From: CAZWSE01 sp964636575 | GTDB lineage: Bacteria > Pseudomonadota > Alphaproteobacteria > Rhodobacterales > Rhodobacteraceae | Direction: 5' to 3' | Assembly (NCBI GenBank): GCA_964636575.1 | Contig: CAZWSE010000062.1 | Location: forward strand, 1 to 20,604 | Length of the DNA: 20,604 nt | Notes under the pieces: model-generated | Seen by the model: the letters and a program-made list of their open reading frames with translations, nothing else | What the model was told of the DNA's origin: nothing | The model's database searches: none | In this document: one piece after another, positions 14,174 through 20,604 of the stretch | Layout: every line of letters begins with the position of its first letter | Position numbering within the stretch: position 1 is the first letter of the stretch | Made by a program: the position numbers and the translations under genes

Positions 14174-14183
14174 CATCTATATC
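14155..14183 (+). promoter_or_regulatory. phaP promoter
   Basis: -35 TTGCAA (14155-14160) and -10 TATATC (14178-14183) have an exact 17-bp spacer, and each matches four of six consensus bases. The start would be about 50 bp before the phaP ATG. The second PhaR-type box occupies the spacer. Confidence 0.55.
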
Positions 14184-14239
14184 TTCCTCAAGCTGATGAA
14201 ACGCGGGGTCGCCCGCAAGAGTTTAAGGAATTGATTACA

Positions 14240-14683
14240 ATGGCTAAGACACCAGACATGACCACAATGATGAAAGACATGATGGGCGCATTTCCCGTCG
14301 ACACCGCTGCTTTTGACGGCGCTTTCAAAACATCCGCAACTTTGAACGAAAAGCTGACAGGCGTTGCGTTGAAAGCAGCTGAGAAGTCCACCGAGATTTC
14401 CACAAAATGGACAAAAGACACATTGGCGAAAGTTGCCGACATGTCCAAAGCCAAAGCAGAGCCAGCCGACTACGCAAAAGCAATGACCGACTTCGCGTCT
14501 TCTGCTGCTGAAGTTGCTGCCGAAAACATGGCCGCTTTCGCTGAAATCGCCAAAAAAGTTCAAATGGACACAGTTGAGCTGATGATGGCTGCTGGCAAAG
14601 ACATTTCTGAGGATGCTTCCGCCACCATCAAGAAAGCCACAAACGACGTAACTGCCGCCGCGAAAAAAGCCGCAGCGAAGTAA
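14240..14683 (+). CDS. phaP: Phasin, PHA granule-associated protein
   Basis: This 147-residue, almost entirely helical protein is rich in Ala and Lys, with no cysteine. It has the phasin pattern: AFDGAFKTSATLNEKLTGVALKAAEKSTEISTKW, AKAMTDFASSAAEVAAENMAAFAEIAKKVQMDTVELM and a basic AAAKKAAAK end. Phasins coat PHA granules and control their number and size. ATG 14240 is chosen over an in-frame ATG 36 codons upstream because that extension would run through the operator and promoter region; AAGGA lies about 10 nt before 14240. The gene has its own promoter with PhaR-type boxes and its own terminator, as expected for a highly expressed protein. Confidence 0.95.
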   Translation: MAKTPDMTTMMKDMMGAFPVDTAAFDGAFKTSATLNEKLTGVALKAAEKSTEISTKWTKDTLAKVADMSKAKAEPADYAKAMTDFASSAAEVAAENMAAFAEIAKKVQMDTVELMMAAGKDISEDASATIKKATNDVTAAAKKAAAK

Positions 14684-14734
14684 GTCGAAGAAACGCAGAT
14701 TTATATCCCTTCCTCCCTAGGGATGTGAACGCGG

Positions 14735-14769
14735 GGGCGGGCCTTAACGGGCTCGCCCTTTCTTTTTGT
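14735..14769 (+). terminator. Rho-independent terminator of phaP
   Basis: GGGCGGGCC (14735-14743) pairs with GGCTCGCCC (14750-14758) over nine positions, including one G-T wobble, around a 6-nt loop. It is followed by TTTCTTTTTGTT. It lies about 50 bp after the phasin stop and separates phaP from phaR. Confidence 0.88.
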
Positions 14770-14789
14770 TCTGCACTCGCATAGGCTTT

Positions 14790-14797
14790 GCTGCAGC
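14790..14797. promoter_or_regulatory. GCTGCAGC palindrome before phaR, possible autoregulatory site
   Basis: The 8-bp palindrome lies 26 bp before the phaR GTG, with another CTGCA at 14771-14775. Both share the CTGC/GCAG core of the phaP boxes, but neither has the full CTGC-N3-GCAG spacing. Binding by PhaR to its own leader is plausible only. Confidence 0.3.
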
Positions 14798-14822
14798 GCA
14801 TACATTCCGTGGGAGGAACCTC

Positions 14823-15389
14823 GTGGCTGACACTGCTAAACCCTTGTTGATTAAACGGTACGCCAGCCGTCGTCTGTACAATACCGAGACCAGTGATTAC
14901 GTCACTTTGGAAGACATCGCAGGCTTTATCCGCGAGGGTCGCGAAGTTCAGATTATCGATCTTAAATCCGGAGACGATCTGACCCGCCAGTATCTGTTGC
15001 AGATCATTGCCGAGCACGAAGCCCGTGGCGAAAACGTGCTGCCTGTGGGCGTTCTGAACGATCTGGTTCGCAGCTACATGACCCCTGGCGCGGCCATGAT
15101 GCCCGAGTTTTTGCAAGCCTCTTTCGATATGCTGCGCGATGGTCAGTCCAAGATGATGGAAAACATGGCCACCATAAACCCGATGTCCAAACTGCCCGGC
15201 TTTGACGCGCTTCAAGCCCAACAGCAGGCCTTTATCAAAGCGATGACAGGCGGCATGGGGTCCCAGTGGGGGTCAAGCGGGCCTGCGCCCGAGGAGGCTG
15301 CCGAAGAGGCCAAGCCTGACGGCGAGAACCTTGATGACATCAAAAAGCAATTGGCCGAATTGCAGGACAAGCTGTCGAAGCTGAAATAG
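14823..15389 (+). CDS. phaR: PHA synthesis repressor PhaR
   Basis: This 188-residue regulator has an N-terminal PHB_acc_N DNA-binding domain (LLIKRYASRRLYNTETSDYVTLEDIAGFIREGREVQIIDLKSGDDLT, about 8-60). A PHB_acc segment follows (YLLQIIAEHE), then a Met/Gln-rich middle and a C-terminal heptad-like coil (LDDIKKQLAELQDKLSKLK). PhaR binds both DNA and nascent PHA: free PhaR represses phaP, and granule binding titrates it away. GTG 14823 is chosen because GGGAGGA lies about 7 nt upstream and the conserved domain starts just after; the open frame continues upstream but without family resemblance. It is convergent with the puuB-like gene, with 25 bp between stops. Confidence 0.95.
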   Translation: MADTAKPLLIKRYASRRLYNTETSDYVTLEDIAGFIREGREVQIIDLKSGDDLTRQYLLQIIAEHEARGENVLPVGVLNDLVRSYMTPGAAMMPEFLQASFDMLRDGQSKMMENMATINPMSKLPGFDALQAQQQAFIKAMTGGMGSQWGSSGPAPEEAAEEAKPDGENLDDIKKQLAELQDKLSKLK

Positions 15390-15414
15390 ATCGGTCGCTT
15401 CCGGTCCGTAGCGC

Positions 15415-16719
15415 CTAGAAGCCCAACCTGTCCCGCAGCGCGAACCATGTCATTGCTGTCGCCAGCATCGGTGTTCTGAAGGCTCCGCCGCCCGGGAAGG
15501 GGGGGGCTGGCACCCGTGACATGATGTCAAAGCCCTGACTGTCGCCCAAGATCACGTTCGACATCAGGAAACCTGCCTGCGTTGCCGACCCGACGCCGTG
15601 GCCTGAATAGCCTGATGCTGACAGCATGTTCGGCCCCAATCGCGCCAGATAGGGCATCCGTTTGCGCGTGATTGCCAATGTGCCGCCCCATGCGTAATCG
15701 ATTTTGATGTCGCGCAAGTGCGGGAATATCTTGGTCATCGGCTTGCGCACAACTGCTTCGATGTCGTTGGGGAAGCGGTATCCATAGCTTTCGCCACCCC
15801 CAAAGAGCAGCCGCTTGTCATCGCTGAGCCGGAAGTAGTTCACCACGAATTTGCTGTCTGCCACGGCCACATCGCGGGTCAGGATGCGCGCGGCCCCGTC
15901 GCCCAAAGGTTCGGTCGCGGCGATGAAGTTGTTGATTGGCATCACCCGTTTGGACACAGTCCGGTTCAGCGTGCCCATGTAGCCGTTGCCTGCAAAAACT
16001 ACATAGTCTGCGGTAACCTGACCCTTGTCCGTGCGGATGGTGACAGCTTTGCCTTCTTTGACCGTATGCACATGGCTTTGGTCGAACATCCGCACGCCTG
16101 CCTTTTCGCAGGCCTCGGCCAGTCCAAGGGCGAAGGCGAGGGGGTGCAAATGCGCGGCCCCTATGTCGAGCACCCCGCCTTTGTAGTCGGGTGAGGGGCA
16201 GAGCGTGTGGAAATCTTCTTCGTCCAGCACTTCGATCTGGTCGTATCCGTATCGGTTGGACAGCCGTGCTGCGTATTCATGCAGGTGTCCGACCTCTCCT
16301 TTGGTGGAGCCTGCATGTGCGACACCCGGTTTGAGCTTACAGTCGATGTCGTGTTCCGCGATCAGCGATTTGACCAGTGTTTTGGCGTCTTCGGCCAAGT
16401 CCCACATCCGCACTGCGTCTTCTTGCCCGACAAGCGCTTCGAGCGCGTCTTGTTCCATGCGTTGGCCGCTGCCCAACTGACCGCCGTTACGCCCAGAGGC
16501 ACCAAAGCCAGCGCGATGTGCATCCAGAAGCACCACATCAACGCCTTGTTGCGCCAGATGCAGCGCGCAAGACAGCCCCGTGTAGCCCGCGCCGATGATG
16601 CACACGTCTGCCGTGGTCTGCCCGCGCAGTGCCGCGCGCAGCGGAGGCTGCGTGACTGTTGAGGCGTACCAGCTGTCGGGAAAGTGCCCCGCGCGGTCGT
16701 TGGAAAAGAGTAAATTCAT
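15415..16719 (-). CDS. puuB: FAD-dependent amine oxidoreductase, gamma-glutamylputrescine oxidoreductase type
   Basis: This 434-residue D-amino-acid-oxidase-fold flavoenzyme has a Rossmann motif GAGYTG at 43-48 (VCIIGAGYTGLSCALHLAQQG), the flavin-contacting GASGRNGGQLGSGQR (73-87) and the C-terminal FAD segment SGYSGHGVG. The pattern matches PuuB-type oxidases/dehydrogenases, which oxidise the amine of a gamma-glutamylated polyamine to an aldehyde. Its ATG overlaps the stop of the glutamine-synthetase-like gene by 4 nt, so ligase and oxidase are translationally coupled. This matches the order of reactions. It is the last gene of the operon. The substrate could be another amine than putrescine. 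Confidence 0.88.
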   Translation of the reverse strand: MNLLFSNDRAGHFPDSWYASTVTQPPLRAALRGQTTADVCIIGAGYTGLSCALHLAQQGVDVVLLDAHRAGFGASGRNGGQLGSGQRMEQDALEALVGQEDAVRMWDLAEDAKTLVKSLIAEHDIDCKLKPGVAHAGSTKGEVGHLHEYAARLSNRYGYDQIEVLDEEDFHTLCPSPDYKGGVLDIGAAHLHPLAFALGLAEACEKAGVRMFDQSHVHTVKEGKAVTIRTDKGQVTADYVVFAGNGYMGTLNRTVSKRVMPINNFIAATEPLGDGAARILTRDVAVADSKFVVNYFRLSDDKRLLFGGGESYGYRFPNDIEAVVRKPMTKIFPHLRDIKIDYAWGGTLAITRKRMPYLARLGPNMLSASGYSGHGVGSATQAGFLMSNVILGDSQGFDIMSRVPAPPFPGGGAFRTPMLATAMTWFALRDRLGF

Positions 16720-18074
16720 ACGTTTAGCAGCAGATGTTCGCGTTCCCAGGGAGAGATAACCTGTAAAAACTCGTCATATTCGGCCCGTTTTACAATGCCA
16801 TAGACCCGTGCAAAATCGGGGCCCAGTACTTTGTGTAGATCGGTGGCGTTCTCGAACAGATCGAGCGCTTGGCCCAAGCCGCGCGGGATGTCCCCGTCGC
16901 CTTCGTAAGCGTCGCCTTTGAATTGTTTGCCGGGTCTTTCTTCGTTGATCATTCCAAGATAGCCGCAGGCCAGTGACGCCGCAATCCCGAGGTATGGATT
17001 GCAATCCATACCGGCAAGTCTGTTTTCCACCCGTTTTGCTTCTGGTCCCGACAGCGGGATCCGAATACCGGTTGTGCGGTTGTCGCGTCCCCATTCCAGA
17101 TTGATCGGTGCTGCGTGGTCTTTCACGTAGCGCCTGTAGCTGTTCACATAGGGCGCGAAGACCGCAATCGCGTCGGGTAGGTGGTTTTGCAACCCGCCCA
17201 AGAAGTTGAAGAACAGATCTGTCTCGCCGCCTTGTGGCCCCGAGAACAGATTGTCGCCCGTCGCTTTGTCGATGATTGAGTGGTGGATGTGCATCGCACT
17301 TCCGGGTTCTTCTGCGATGGGTTTGGCCATGAAGGTCGCAAAGCAATCGTGGCGGAGTGCGGCTTCGCGGATCAGCCGTTTGAAGAAAAAGACCTCATCC
17401 GCCAGTTTGACCGGGTCGCCATGGGCCAGATTGATTTCCAGCTGCCCCGCGCCGCCTTCTTGGGTGATCCCGTCGATCTCAAACCCTTGGGCTTCTGCGA
17501 AGTCGTAGATGTCGTCGATCACGGGGCCAAATTCGTCCACGGCGGTCATCGAGTAGGCTTGTCGTGCTGCGGCAGGCCGCCCTGATCTGCCCATCATCGG
17601 TTTGATCGAATGGGCGGGGTCGATGTTGCGGGCGACCAGAAAGAATTCCATTTCGGGCGCGACGACAGGTTCCCACCCCTTTTTGCGATAGAGATTGACC
17701 ACCCGTTTGAGCACATTGCGCGGTGCAAATTCGACAGGCGCGCCTTTGCTATCGTAGGCGTCGTGGATGACTTGTAGCGTCCAGTCGCCGGTCCACGGGG
17801 CCGCTGTTGCAGTGCTCATGTCGGGTTTGAGGACCATGTCGCGTTCAATGAACCCGTCGTCGCCTGCCGCTTCGCCCCAACCGCCTGTGATGGTTTGGTA
17901 AAAGATGCTGTCGGGCAGGTGGAACTGGTCTTGGCGTGCGTATTTGGTGGCTGGAACAGCCTTCCCGCGCGCAATGCCTGGCAGGTCAGAGATGATACAT
18001 TCGACCTCGTCCAGACGCTTGTTTTCCAGATAGCTTTTCGCAGCCTCTGGTAATTTCTTGGTCCAATCGGCCAT
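16716..18074 (-). CDS. puuA: Glutamine-synthetase-family ligase, gamma-glutamylputrescine synthetase type
   Basis: This 452-residue ATP-dependent ligase probably joins glutamate to an amine. All glutamine-synthetase metal and substrate positions are kept: E141/E143 (PEMEFF), E206 and E213 (QEGGAGQLEINLAHGD), H262/H264 (MHIHHS), R333/R338 (DNRTTGIRIP) and E350/R352 (VENRLAGMDCNPYL). The N-terminal DLPGIARGKAVP is typical of PuuA-like rather than housekeeping GlnA proteins. The adenylylation-loop tyrosine region of GlnA is not apparent. It abuts the upstream amidotransferase gene (stop 18075-18077, start 18074) and overlaps puuB by 4 nt. The exact amine is inferred only from context. Confidence 0.9.
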   Translation of the reverse strand: MADWTKKLPEAAKSYLENKRLDEVECIISDLPGIARGKAVPATKYARQDQFHLPDSIFYQTITGGWGEAAGDDGFIERDMVLKPDMSTATAAPWTGDWTLQVIHDAYDSKGAPVEFAPRNVLKRVVNLYRKKGWEPVVAPEMEFFLVARNIDPAHSIKPMMGRSGRPAAARQAYSMTAVDEFGPVIDDIYDFAEAQGFEIDGITQEGGAGQLEINLAHGDPVKLADEVFFFKRLIREAALRHDCFATFMAKPIAEEPGSAMHIHHSIIDKATGDNLFSGPQGGETDLFFNFLGGLQNHLPDAIAVFAPYVNSYRRYVKDHAAPINLEWGRDNRTTGIRIPLSGPEAKRVENRLAGMDCNPYLGIAASLACGYLGMINEERPGKQFKGDAYEGDGDIPRGLGQALDLFENATDLHKVLGPDFARVYGIVKRAEYDEFLQVISPWEREHLLLNV

Positions 18075-18755
18075 TTATGCCGGCTTTCGTTTGAAAAAGG
18101 CAGCCATTTGATCGGCGATGTCTTGGTTGTTGTTGGGCTGGGGCAGGGCGTCGCGGGCTTGATCGAGCTGATGGTCCGGAACGATGCCCTTGCCCCGATA
18201 GGCAATCAGCCCTTCGATGTTAGGCGATTCAAATTCGGGGTGCGGCTGGATCGTCCAGATTTTGTCGCCATAGACCAAAGCCGCGTTTTCGCAGAAATCG
18301 TTTGAGGCTATGGTGGTTGCTGTGTCCGGGACTTCGATGACTTGATCCTGATGCCATGCGTTCAGGCTGACAGGTGTGCCGTTCATGTCGTAGTTCGTCC
18401 GGCCCACGGACCAGCCTTTGTCAAACTTGACGACCTTGCCGCCCATCGCTTGTGCGATGATCTGGTGTCCGAAACAGACCCCGATCAGGGGCCGTCCGTC
18501 TGCGTAGATGTCGCGGATCAGCTGTTCCAGCGGCGGGATCCAGTCGTGGTCTTCATAGGCGCCGTGCTTGCTGCCTGTGATCAGCCATCCGTCGGCATCG
18601 GTGAGCGCATCTGGGAAATCGCCGTCTACGACGCTCCAGGTTTGGAACGTGAACCCGTTTCCATCCAGCAGCCGTGCGAACATATCGCTGTAGGTGCCCA
18701 AGGTCGGGGTCAGCTCTTGCGGGGTGTGACCCGTTTGGAGGATGCCGATTTTCAT
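18075..18755 (-). CDS. Class I glutamine amidotransferase-like protein
   Basis: This 226-residue stand-alone GATase1 domain has nucleophile C94 in GVCFGHQ and His172/Glu174 in QPHPEF, completing the triad. An early ITGSKHGAYED supplies the oxyanion region. The sequence is closer to the GuaA-type GATase domain than to PuuD (family C26). Its place in the operon suggests it hydrolyses a gamma-glutamyl amide at the end of the pathway, or feeds ammonia or glutamate to the ligase; both are inference. No strong ribosome-binding site is seen before the ATG. The 62-bp gap from the upstream ligase gene has no clear terminator. Confidence 0.85.
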   Translation of the reverse strand: MKIGILQTGHTPQELTPTLGTYSDMFARLLDGNGFTFQTWSVVDGDFPDALTDADGWLITGSKHGAYEDHDWIPPLEQLIRDIYADGRPLIGVCFGHQIIAQAMGGKVVKFDKGWSVGRTNYDMNGTPVSLNAWHQDQVIEVPDTATTIASNDFCENAALVYGDKIWTIQPHPEFESPNIEGLIAYRGKGIVPDHQLDQARDALPQPNNNQDIADQMAAFFKRKPA

Positions 18756-18817
18756 AACATAACCTGATGTTTATCCACAGGCGACGTTAGACGAGCGCAG
18801 GCCCTGTCGCAAGGCTG

Positions 18818-20137
18818 TCAAACCCTTTCCAGCCAGTCAAGCCATTGGTCAGACGCGGGAATCTTTGAAAAACGGGCGATTTCCTGCCGTTTTGTCATCA
18901 CCAGGTTCTGGATCAGCTGTGGATGAAATATCCGCGCGATGTGCGGATCGGTTTCAAAGAGGTCTACAGCCCCCGCCCAATCGGGTGCCAATTCGGGCAG
19001 ACCTTTGTGCGCATAGGCGTTGCCCGAGATCGGATCAGGCGGCGTTAACCCTTGTTCAATTCCGTCGATTGCCGCCCCCAGAATGGCCGCCAGAATAAGG
19101 TATGGATTGGTGTCGCCGCCCGCCACGCGATGCTCGATCCGGCGTGCTTTTGGCGACCCGCCAGGGATGCGTATCGCGGCTGTTCGGTTCTCATACCCCC
19201 ACGCTGCGTTGGTGGGCGCGTGAGCACCTGACACAAGCCTGTCGTAGGAATTGCCGTGCGGAGCGAAGATCAGGGTTGAGGCGGGCATTGCGTTCAAGCA
19301 CCCGGCGACTGCGTTGCGCAACAGATCGGTTCCGTCGTCGCGGCCGTTGTCGAAGATGTTGGTGCCGTCTTTGTCCACGACCGAGAAATGCACATGCATC
19401 CCGTTGCCCGCGTCCTTTGCGTAGGGTTTGGCCATGAAAGTCGCCGCGAACCCGTGTTTGCGGGCCATGCCGCGCAAGAGCGTTTTGAACAGCCATGCGT
19501 CGTCTGCGGCTCTGAGCGCGGATTGGTGGTTTAGATTGACCTCAAACTGGCCAAGCCCGGATTCGCAGATGATTGTCTCTGCTGGAATACCCATCGCAGT
19601 GCAGGCGGCGTAGATGTCCGAAAAGAACGCATCAAAGGCGTCGAGTTCGGTCACAGACAGGATTGCGCTGGCGTGCAGCGGCTTGCCTGTCAACGGGTTG
19701 AGCGGGGCTTTGGGGGCTTCGTCGCTGTCGTCGATCAGGGTGAATTCCATCTCGGTCGCTGCAAGGACGTTCCAGCCCCGGTCCGCGTATTTGTCCAAGA
19801 CCCGTTGCAAGGCGCGGCGGGGGTCGCCTTCGAACGCATCGCCGTTGTCCCAATGCATGGTCATGGGCACCAACGCAGAGGGCGTGTCGAGCCACGGCAT
19901 GGGCACCGCCCCGCGATCTGTTGGACGCAGTGCCCCGTCTGCATCGCCTGTGTCAAAGACGAGCGGGCTGTTTTCGATGTCCGCCCCCCACAGATCAAGG
20001 TTCATCACCGAAAGCGGCATCCGCACAGCGCCTGTTTCCAGCTTGTCTGCGTAGTGCTTTGGCACCCGCTTGCCGCGCAGTTGACCGTTCAGATCACAGG
20101 CGGCGACGCGGAACGTGGGGAAGGCGCTAAGGTCCAT
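18818..20137 (-). CDS. Second glutamine-synthetase-family ligase
   Basis: This 439-residue paralogue of the downstream PuuA-like protein is clearly divergent from it. The active-site set is intact: E129/E131 (TEMEF), E192/E199 (CESGLGQFEVNLNHQ), H248 (GMHVHFS), R318/R323 (ENRTAAIRIP) and E335/R337 (IEHRVAGGDTNPYL). The N-terminus is shorter, beginning at FRVAACDLNGQLRGKRVP. The substrate may be a second amine or amino acid; nothing in the sequence tells which. The ATG is 24 bp after the ABC permease stop, so transport and ligation are likely co-transcribed. Confidence 0.88.
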   Translation of the reverse strand: MDLSAFPTFRVAACDLNGQLRGKRVPKHYADKLETGAVRMPLSVMNLDLWGADIENSPLVFDTGDADGALRPTDRGAVPMPWLDTPSALVPMTMHWDNGDAFEGDPRRALQRVLDKYADRGWNVLAATEMEFTLIDDSDEAPKAPLNPLTGKPLHASAILSVTELDAFDAFFSDIYAACTAMGIPAETIICESGLGQFEVNLNHQSALRAADDAWLFKTLLRGMARKHGFAATFMAKPYAKDAGNGMHVHFSVVDKDGTNIFDNGRDDGTDLLRNAVAGCLNAMPASTLIFAPHGNSYDRLVSGAHAPTNAAWGYENRTAAIRIPGGSPKARRIEHRVAGGDTNPYLILAAILGAAIDGIEQGLTPPDPISGNAYAHKGLPELAPDWAGAVDLFETDPHIARIFHPQLIQNLVMTKRQEIARFSKIPASDQWLDWLERV

Positions 20138-20161
20138 GACGGGGGTCCAGTTCGTGTTGCG

Positions 20162-20602
20162 TTATCTGATAAGGGTCATGCGCGGTCTGCCCCGTGGCTT
20201 CATGTTCGAGGGCAGGTGTTTGTTCAGTCGGCGGTTGATCAATCCGAACAGCCCTACGATCACCAAGGTGAACAGGATGAAATACCCCGCAAGGATCGGG
20301 TAAGGGATGAACGGGTTGAATGTTTTGTCTGCAAAGTAGCTGGCATAGTAAAGCGCGTCGCCCCGTTGTTGCCATGCCGGAAAGCCTGTGAAAAAGACCA
20401 GCGTTGTGGCGTGGAACAGAAAGATCGCCTCGTTCGTGTAGGCGGGCCATGCCAGCCGCAGCATCGTGGGCCAGATCACCCGTTTGAAGCGTGGCCAGCC
20501 TGTCAGCCCATAGGCGTCTGCCGCTTCGGTTTCGCCTTTGGGGATCGAGAGGAGCGCCCCGTAGAAGATTTCACCTGCATAGGCGGCTGTGTTCAGGATC
20601 AG
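20162..20602 (-). CDS. Polar amino acid-type ABC transporter permease (5' end outside window)
   Basis: 146 C-terminal residues are visible; the start lies beyond the window edge. The permease-to-ATPase coupling 'EAA' loop is clear: GETEAADAYGLTGWPRFKRVIWP, preceded by LNTAAYAGEIFYGALLSIPKG. This is diagnostic of HisM/GlnP-like inner-membrane permeases of polar amino acid and opine importers. Further membrane segments are LAGYFILFTLVIVGLFGLI and the TNEAIFLFHATTLVFFTG region. The C-terminus is cytoplasmic and basic. It heads the visible part of the amine-catabolism operon, so it probably imports the compound that the two ligases act on. The ATG at 20479 lies within the conserved loop and is not the start. 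Confidence 0.9.
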   Translation of the reverse strand: MILNTAAYAGEIFYGALLSIPKGETEAADAYGLTGWPRFKRVIWPTMLRLAWPAYTNEAIFLFHATTLVFFTGFPAWQQRGDALYYASYFADKTFNPFIPYPILAGYFILFTLVIVGLFGLINRRLNKHLPSNMKPRGRPRMTLIR

Positions 20603-20604
20603 CA

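Noticed and set aside
18075..18755. GMP synthase (guaA)
   Set aside because: Only the amidotransferase domain is present; there is no ATP-pyrophosphatase domain, and the context is amine catabolism.
1..20604. CRISPR arrays, tRNA or rRNA genes, insertion sequences
   Set aside because: No regularly spaced repeats, cloverleaf-like segments, transposase frames or terminal inverted repeats were found on reading both strands.

Overview
The window reads as chromosomal DNA of a marine alphaproteobacterium of the Rhodobacteraceae (Roseobacter-like). The reasons are moderate-to-high GC content, frequent GTG starts, the phaZ / phaC-phaP-phaR arrangement typical of Rhodobacterales, ThyX used for thymidylate synthesis, and a gamma-glutamylation amine-catabolism cluster. 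No phage, transposon, CRISPR, tRNA or rRNA was found. One 100-base run of N is present and is almost certainly an assembly artefact.

Layout, left to right: (1) 1-2104: the 3' part of thyX, a 350-bp spacer with one doubtful micro-ORF, a small secreted Cys/His-rich protein, a cold-shock protein (minus strand) and an ArsC/Spx-like protein. (2) 2101-4637, minus strand: a bufferin operon, bufA-bufB-bufC-bufD. It encodes a Sec-exported Cys-containing RiPP precursor (DUF2282), its MNIO/DUF692 iron enzyme, a DUF2063 partner and a DoxX membrane protein. BufB/BufC and BufC/BufD overlap by 4 nt, and a perfect 12-bp stem-loop lies between precursor and enzyme genes. (3) 4858-6804, minus: thrS. (4) 6945-9340: an ArsR-SRPBCC fusion regulator divergent from an alpha/beta hydrolase and a VOC protein, with a nested 36-bp dyad over a promoter that appears to give a leaderless mRNA; then the N gap and a putative small membrane protein. 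(5) 9363-10874: an M15-like protein with a substituted metal ligand, and a second alpha/beta hydrolase. (6) 10879-15389: the polyhydroxyalkanoate (PHA) locus, with depolymerase phaZ (minus) divergent from synthase phaC, phasin phaP and regulator phaR. Two CTGC-N3-GCAG-like boxes overlap the likely phaP promoter. (7) 15415-20604, minus: an amine/polyamine catabolic operon made of a polar-amino-acid-type ABC permease (cut by the window edge), two glutamine-synthetase-family ligases, a class I glutamine amidotransferase and a PuuB-like FAD oxidoreductase.

How the genes work together: the bufferin operon should make a post-translationally modified periplasmic metal-binding peptide, copper by analogy with characterised bufferins. 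The pha genes form a storage-granule module in which PhaR, titrated by nascent PHA granules, de-represses phasin. In the last operon an imported amine would be gamma-glutamylated by a glutamine-synthetase-like ligase, oxidised by the FAD enzyme and then released by hydrolysis. The most informative non-coding signals are the leaderless promoter with dyad at 7711-7751, the stem-loop at 4295-4322, the PhaR boxes at 14135-14173 and the 55-bp duplicated ends flanking the N gap.
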